Assembly: GCA_030765065.1 (NCBI GenBank)
Contig: CM060990.1
Span: 464,240,321-464,304,320 of the forward strand
Direction: 5' to 3'
DNA: 64,000 nt
Origin: Deroplatys truncata
Taxonomy: Eukaryota; Arthropoda; Insecta; Mantodea; Mantidae
A program made the translations under genes and the position numbers. Shown here one piece after another: positions 59,319 through 64,000 of the stretch. The notes beneath the pieces were generated by a model. It was not told the DNA's origin. It was given only the letters and a program-made list of their open reading frames with translations, and ran no database searches. How positions within the stretch are numbered: position 1 is the first letter of the stretch; the number at the start of each line of letters is the position of its first letter.

Positions 59319-59667
59319 CAGGGGGCGGTACATTGATGCGATGAGAAAAATGGTTTTTTTCTTGGATACTGATGCACATGAAAACACGTACACGCACTTA
59401 CAGGGATTGTAGCACATGTAATTCCATTGTTGCAACACACAACTCTTAACCACAGGAGAGAGAGACAGAGAGAAAGAGAGGGAGGGAGAAGCAATGAGAA
59501 CAAAGAAATCTCCTACACATACAACCTATCATAACATAACGGGATTGTGGCACAAAATGTCTTTAACATTGTAGGGGTTTCTATATCAGATTTATGCCAT
59601 ATAATAGCATTGTTGGGGCTACTGAAGCAGTATTTTACTAGGCTAAAATCCCCAGTTTACTCCTACT
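59319..59667 (-). repeat. right terminal inverted repeat of the Polinton
   Basis: Complement of 40,072-40,523, ending CCAGTTTACTCCTACT. Mismatches and small indels are frequent (roughly one in eight to ten bases by eye), showing an old insertion. It carries one copy of the ~125-bp unit duplicated in the left repeat. Confidence 0.9.
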
Positions 59668-59673
59668 CAGGTG

Positions 59674-60540
59674 TCTTTTATTGTGTATGCATAAAAAATT
59701 TCGCTATTCTTCTCTTTCCTTGTAATACTCAGAAGCAATAAACAACGGGTAAGTGCTAACATAATCCACACCTCATAGCAAATTAAGGGAGGGCAAGAGG
59801 ATTGGAACTCGTATGTAGGGAACTCGGAGATGCAAAGTTCCTGTACCTGATGGCCGAGCGGCATATCTTTCGTTGTTATTCATCTCTACTAAATACGTTA
59901 TTGTTCCAAGGCTTCAGCATTTGAAGCTGCTCTTGAATTGCTACTCATTGCATGTCAGAAGTCTGTCTGAAGCTTATTTCAAGCGTAATTAAGTACTTTG
60001 GTTTTCTGGGTCTACTTCTTCCGGTGTAGGCGACGTCCAGGGCACTGTTTTTTTTTGGCCACCAGGACGCACTACGCCCTGATGAAGCCACATCATAGGA
60101 TAAGCGAAACAATGACAAAACTATGTCTCTGGACACCGTCTACACCAGATGAAATAGACCTAGTAAACTTTGATGCCGGCCGTGGAAGCCTAAGTAAATA
60201 AAATAATTATAAAATAATGCTGATAAATTATTTCCTATCCTGGTGTATTAGGTAAGAAATCCAAATATTTATCAGTAATCTCTGTTACAATTATTTCTAA
60301 CTTCACCTATTGGATATTCCCCAAGAAACAGCAGCATCTCTGGAACACAACGCTATTTTTCAGTTGATATGCGTCATCAGCGGATGGGGTAGGAGCTATA
60401 AGAAACTAGTTGATGTATTGAGTTGTCTCATAAGTTCGTTCGTTTTGCTCGCAATAGCGCCTGAAAACCCTGAACCCTCTGTACACTCAAGTTATCATAG
60501 TTGCCTAACCACCCCTACAACTTAAAGGTCAACAACAGAC
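59674..60540. other. intergenic
   Basis: No supported gene. An A-box-like TGGCCGAGCGG at about 59,852 lacks a matching B-box, so no tRNA is called. Confidence 0.4.
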
Positions 60541-60543
60541 TCG

Positions 60544-61512
60544 CTATTGGATATATCGGTGTGTGTTTGTGACTGACGTTGGATGGAACAGCGTGAACTT
60601 GTGTTTACACACTATGGAAATGATGACAAAGGTAAGGTGGTCCACCATCTGGTCAACATACTTGAAATGGCGGTCATCGAAGAAGGCTAGGGGAGAATAC
60701 AGATCCCATTTCGCCTTACTCATTTTCCAGTTGGGTGCACGTGACGGTGAGACGTGACGTAAGGGCAAGCTGATAGCGCAAAGTAAATGATTGCTGGAGG
60801 AGGTGTAAGAGACGACGTTCTATTGAAAGCAGTGTGCAAACTGTGCAGAGCAGACGGATAAATACAAGTGTGAGAGGTAAAGGAAGTATTGAAAACACAA
60901 GTGGGTTACCGGTGTTCAAAATAGAAAGGTGGTTCTGTAAGAAGAAATCCGCAAGAGGTGTCCCCCTCGCGCAAGCCCTCGTCGAATCCCAAAGGAGCTG
61001 GTGGGCATTAAAATATCCCAACAGAAGGTAGGACTGTGGGAGATCTGACAACACATATGTAATATTCGCGATTGTGAAGAAGGATGAAGGTGGAATGTAG
61101 ACGCTATATATGGAAAAAAAACTCAGATACTGCTAATACATATAATAGCAATAGCTTGCATGGTAGTGAGAAGTGCGAGAGGCTGGTAATAAACATAATC
61201 CCGAATAAGGAGCATGATACCTTCATGTGCAGGAGTGCCTTTCTTCGGTGCATGATCACAGCACACCCGAGTGTAGTTCCGGATATCAAAGGTAGTCTGA
61301 GGCCACAGCTTAGTCAGCTAGAGCAAACGAACACAATTACGTAACAAGGGTTGAAGTTCCGCTCTGTGCATACGTACACAACGTACATTCCAAATCAGTA
61401 CGGACATCTGGAAAGCAATAAGCGTTTTATTTATTGGATATTCAAAGTGACCTTTTTGTTCCTTGTGGGGCTCAGAGATTTTGGTTGGATCTGGTAGTGA
61501 TCCACAGACCAT
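60544..61512 (-). pseudogene. Jockey-type LINE endonuclease fragment
   Basis: Apurinic-like endonuclease domain at the start of a LINE ORF2. On the minus strand it begins near 61,420 with MSVLIWNVRC and HRAELQPLL (the NxxG/N-type start of the domain). At about 61,050-60,960 come SYLLLGYFNAHQLLWDSTRA, where the family has GDFNAHH (Asp is Tyr here), and LADFFLQNHLSILNTG. Near 60,540-60,760 is the ANWKMSKAKWDL...FFDDRHFKYVDQM region before the RT. Several frames are used and the RT itself is absent. It may be the 5' half of an element related to the RT fragment at 5,885-6,790. Confidence 0.75.
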
Positions 61513-61611
61513 TCGGAGGTAAAGACTATGCCTTCAGGTGCTGGAACGGATTCCAGAGCTGTGAATCGATTGGCTGTAGTAGTTGCCCGGCAAACATTCC
61601 GCCGCTTGCAG

Positions 61612-61839
61612 CTAGACCCAGGAGCATCCTGGTATTGTGACCTCCAAGGAGGAGAGGAGAGCGCTTTTTCTACTGCCTTTCCTAGTTGACGGTGGAACTT
61701 TCACAAAATCCTTCCGGGTGTTCGATGTCTTAAACTTCCTCGGTGAGGCTTGAAGTGTAACTACCTTTGGTGTAAATGGAATAATGGACTGGCTGGCTTT
61801 ACATGTCTTAGTGTTGGAGCTTGGTGTTGATGGTGTCAT
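61612..61839 (-). pseudogene. possible LINE ORF1 C-terminus
   Basis: A 75-codon frame rich in Ser, Thr, Pro and Lys (MTPSTPSSNTKT...) lies just upstream, on the same strand, of the Jockey endonuclease. Its position and composition fit the end of ORF1, but no zinc knuckle is visible, so the call is from context. Confidence 0.35.
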
Positions 61840-64000
61840 GTAACTTCGGAAGCCGCAGGGATGATTAATTTAGAACCGTGGCCTACAGCACGGTCTTGAA
61901 TTGCTTTCCACGGGTACTCTCCAACAAAAGAGAACAGTTCTGCCGTTTCATGCAATATTTAACTGTTCTAAGTATTGCGTCCACGCCCTTTTACATAATG
62001 AATGGTTTCGCCTCCATAAAATATTATCCCTCTTCCGTACGTGTGATTATTAAGTAACAGAGGTTGACGGTGGTGTTACTTCCATTTCAAAAAATCTATG
62101 GTACTTATTTGAAAGGTTAGAGTAAGTACCTCCATGATGGGAAACATCTTCCACCACTGCAACCGTCTTCAATCTAGAGCTCTAGCTCCCCGGGTGTCAC
62201 CCCGACTTGGGTGAATGGCCTATCTATATCAATGTCACCCCTGGGTAACACCCCCCCGGTATAATGGCAGAAGGTCCCAATCACCATCTGGAGTTGGCAG
62301 CTGTATAATGACAGAGGGACCCAATCACCTTCGGCAGTTGGCAGCTCGCGCAAGGTCAGTTGAACAGTGGATATGTATGCAGCCCTACACAACGATAAGG
62401 TTATGCGGAATGACACCTTTATCCAGTCACAGGCTGCACACTAAGGTGTTCGAGTGTCCCTCACACTGCGTACAACGGAGTTTAACGTGAAGGAAAAGGA
62501 GAACAAAAAGGGGTCAAGCACGTGTGTACCAATATTTAGGCGTCCCGCATGCAAGGAAGGCCAGCAAGGGAAGAATAAAATTAACGGCGAGAGGGTGTGC
62601 ATGAATGACATGAGTAAGAAAGGACTAATGAGGAAAAAGCGATGAACGGCGAAAGGCGGAACGTGAAAATAAATGGTATGGAACGCAAGGGAGCCTTCCT
62701 TATGTCCCCCCGGTCACTACAAGGAAGGACTCCTCTGCTGTTTATTACTTGAAGTTATTAATATTAACAGATTGCTGCTATGGTATGTCTCCTCGCCAAA
62801 CTCTTATTCTATGAAATAGCGTGGAACTGAAATCTCTTAATGCTTCACATTGGCAATGACGCACATAACACATAATTTTGCTGCTGGTCGTTTAAGTGAG
62901 TTTGGGAACCATTGAACTGCATATCGCATTTTGGGGAATGTTGGCTTTGCAGATTTCAGTTCCTACCGACATCCCTATATGTTACAAGATATCTGCAAGG
63001 GATTTAACTAATCCGATTATCTGTCACTAAGTTAGAATAGCATTGTTGATATATTCTAGGGTACAAATTTGTCCCACTATACTTCCAGTAATTAAAGAAA
63101 TGCATGCTCCAACTCGCATCAACCAATTTTATCGTTTTAAGCAATTTTCGCCAAATGGCGCGTATCACCCAACAATTGGTTTTTTCTCGTAGTGGGGTAT
63201 CAGGTGATATTCTCATCTAAAGTACCCATCTACCTTAGCATTACTAGGTCTGAAACATACTTAGATTTCAATTAGATTTTTTTCTGAGTAAAAGTCGTAC
63301 TCGACACTTACGTTACTCATACTTTAAACAATATCACATGAAAGTAATTCACTAATATTCCCTTACGTTTTTCATGTCGTATTCCTTTATGTTTGCACAA
63401 AGCAAAATGAAATACAATGAGCGTAGTTCACCCGGAACATTCAGTGAGTATGCATCAACTAAATCAGGCAAGCCCAACCGTAACCCGTGCGAGTTAGCGA
63501 ACTTTAGCCTCTGAACACCTCTACCTCCTTGACGTGAGGGGAAAGTTCCAACGGACATGCTAGCCCAGGGTTGCTCAACCCTGCAGCACGTGCTCGTTTC
63601 CCCTACACATGCTATTTTCCCCCCACCAGTGACCAAGGCAACGAGAGACAGACCTAGTAGTCAGACGGAGTAGTAGTAGGGGACCCATGTTAAGATGTTT
63701 CTTTCAACAACAGGTGATTGCAGAATATGTGAAAAACAAAATAAGCATCCCAATTTAAATGCTAGCAATTGTAATGTCCTTACAATTTTGTAGTTTCTTT
63801 GGACAGTCTTAAATAATAACTGTGGTTTTGTATTATTGTTTTAGGGAAATTAAGCTCTTAAATTGACACAGGACGACGTTGTGTGACCTGGTGTTTTCAA
63901 CAGATCTATTTGATTATTTGGATAATTTCAATGCATGCTTGCAGGGTACAAATCAAAACAGTGTGTTTAGTTGGCGCCGTGAACACATTTATGGCACAAT
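61840..64000. other. unassigned end of the window
   Basis: A tandem pair of ~50-bp units (TATAATGRCAGARGGWCCCAATCACC followed by GTTGGCAGCT) lies at about 62,260-62,347. No RNA gene or conserved coding sequence was found. A TTGGCGCCGTGAACA motif at 63,971-63,985 resembles an LTR-element primer-binding site. If real, an LTR lies just before it and an element continues beyond the window. Confidence 0.35.

Larger units (their letters stand above)
40072..59667 (+). mobile_element. decayed full-length Polinton/Maverick (19.6 kb)
   Basis: Terminal inverted repeats begin AGTAGGAGTAAACTGGGG at 40,072 and end with its complement at 59,667. Six-base flanks TAGGTA (40,066-40,071) and CAGGTG (59,668-59,673) differ by two transitions, fitting a decayed 6-bp duplication. 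Gene content is complete for the family: major capsid protein, penton, adenain-like protease, PLA2-bearing minor capsid, FtsK/A32-type ATPase, fibre-like protein, retroviral-type integrase with chromodomain, and protein-primed PolB. About 2.9 kb in the middle is a nested Gypsy-like insertion, so the original element was roughly 16.7 kb. All main genes carry stops or frame changes. Confidence 0.93.

Overview
The window looks like repeat-dense nuclear DNA of an arthropod, most likely an insect. The evidence is the mix of remnants: Jockey-type LINE pieces, a TTF-finger hAT, a DDE_4 (Harbinger-type) transposase, a Gypsy element with a TGGCGCC primer-binding site, a tRNA-headed SINE, and two Polinton/Maverick-type elements. 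AT-rich spacers, GT-AG introns and TTAGG-like motifs fit. No intact host gene is recognised with confidence, and nearly every reading frame is broken.

Layout. 1-2.7 kb: possible start of a Gypsy-like LTR element and low-complexity repeats. 3.26-5.3 kb: a 1.1-kb foldback followed by a broken DDE_4 transposase. 5.6-7.8 kb: spliced SWIM-finger and YqaJ-like nuclease remnants split by a Jockey reverse-transcriptase fragment. 10.6-12.5 kb: tRNA-like SINE head and a broken hAT transposase. 12.5-22.9 kb: mostly featureless AT-rich DNA, with one SINE at 18,473-18,859 that has perfect 14-bp target duplications.

22,954-38,686 is the most unusual object. It is a 15.7-kb near-perfect palindrome with Polinton-like ends (AGTAGG...CCTACT) and a degenerate 6-bp flanking duplication. 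Each ~7.2-7.7-kb arm holds one ~1,229-codon protein-primed type B DNA polymerase pseudogene transcribed outward, followed by three nested families of tandem repeats. The ~0.9-kb centre is an array of tRNA T-arm-like TTCGAA motifs about 130-145 bp apart that continues into both arms. Integrase and capsid genes are absent. I interpret it as a copy-back (snap-back) or otherwise palindromic non-autonomous derivative of a Polinton.

38,871-39,240 is a likely solo LTR. 40,072-59,667 is a full-length but decayed conventional Polinton with ~350-450-bp terminal inverted repeats and a degenerate 6-bp duplication. Its genes are a spliced unknown gene, major capsid protein, penton, adenain-like protease, PLA2-bearing minor capsid protein, packaging ATPase, fibre-like protein, a conserved unknown, chromodomain integrase, PolB and a small spliced gene. 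Together these would encode virion formation (capsid genes, protease, ATPase), integration (integrase) and protein-primed replication (PolB). A Gypsy-like element (about 46,806-49,728, minus strand) is nested between the fibre-like gene and the conserved unknown. 60.5-61.8 kb holds Jockey endonuclease and ORF1 remnants. The remainder to 64 kb is unassigned.
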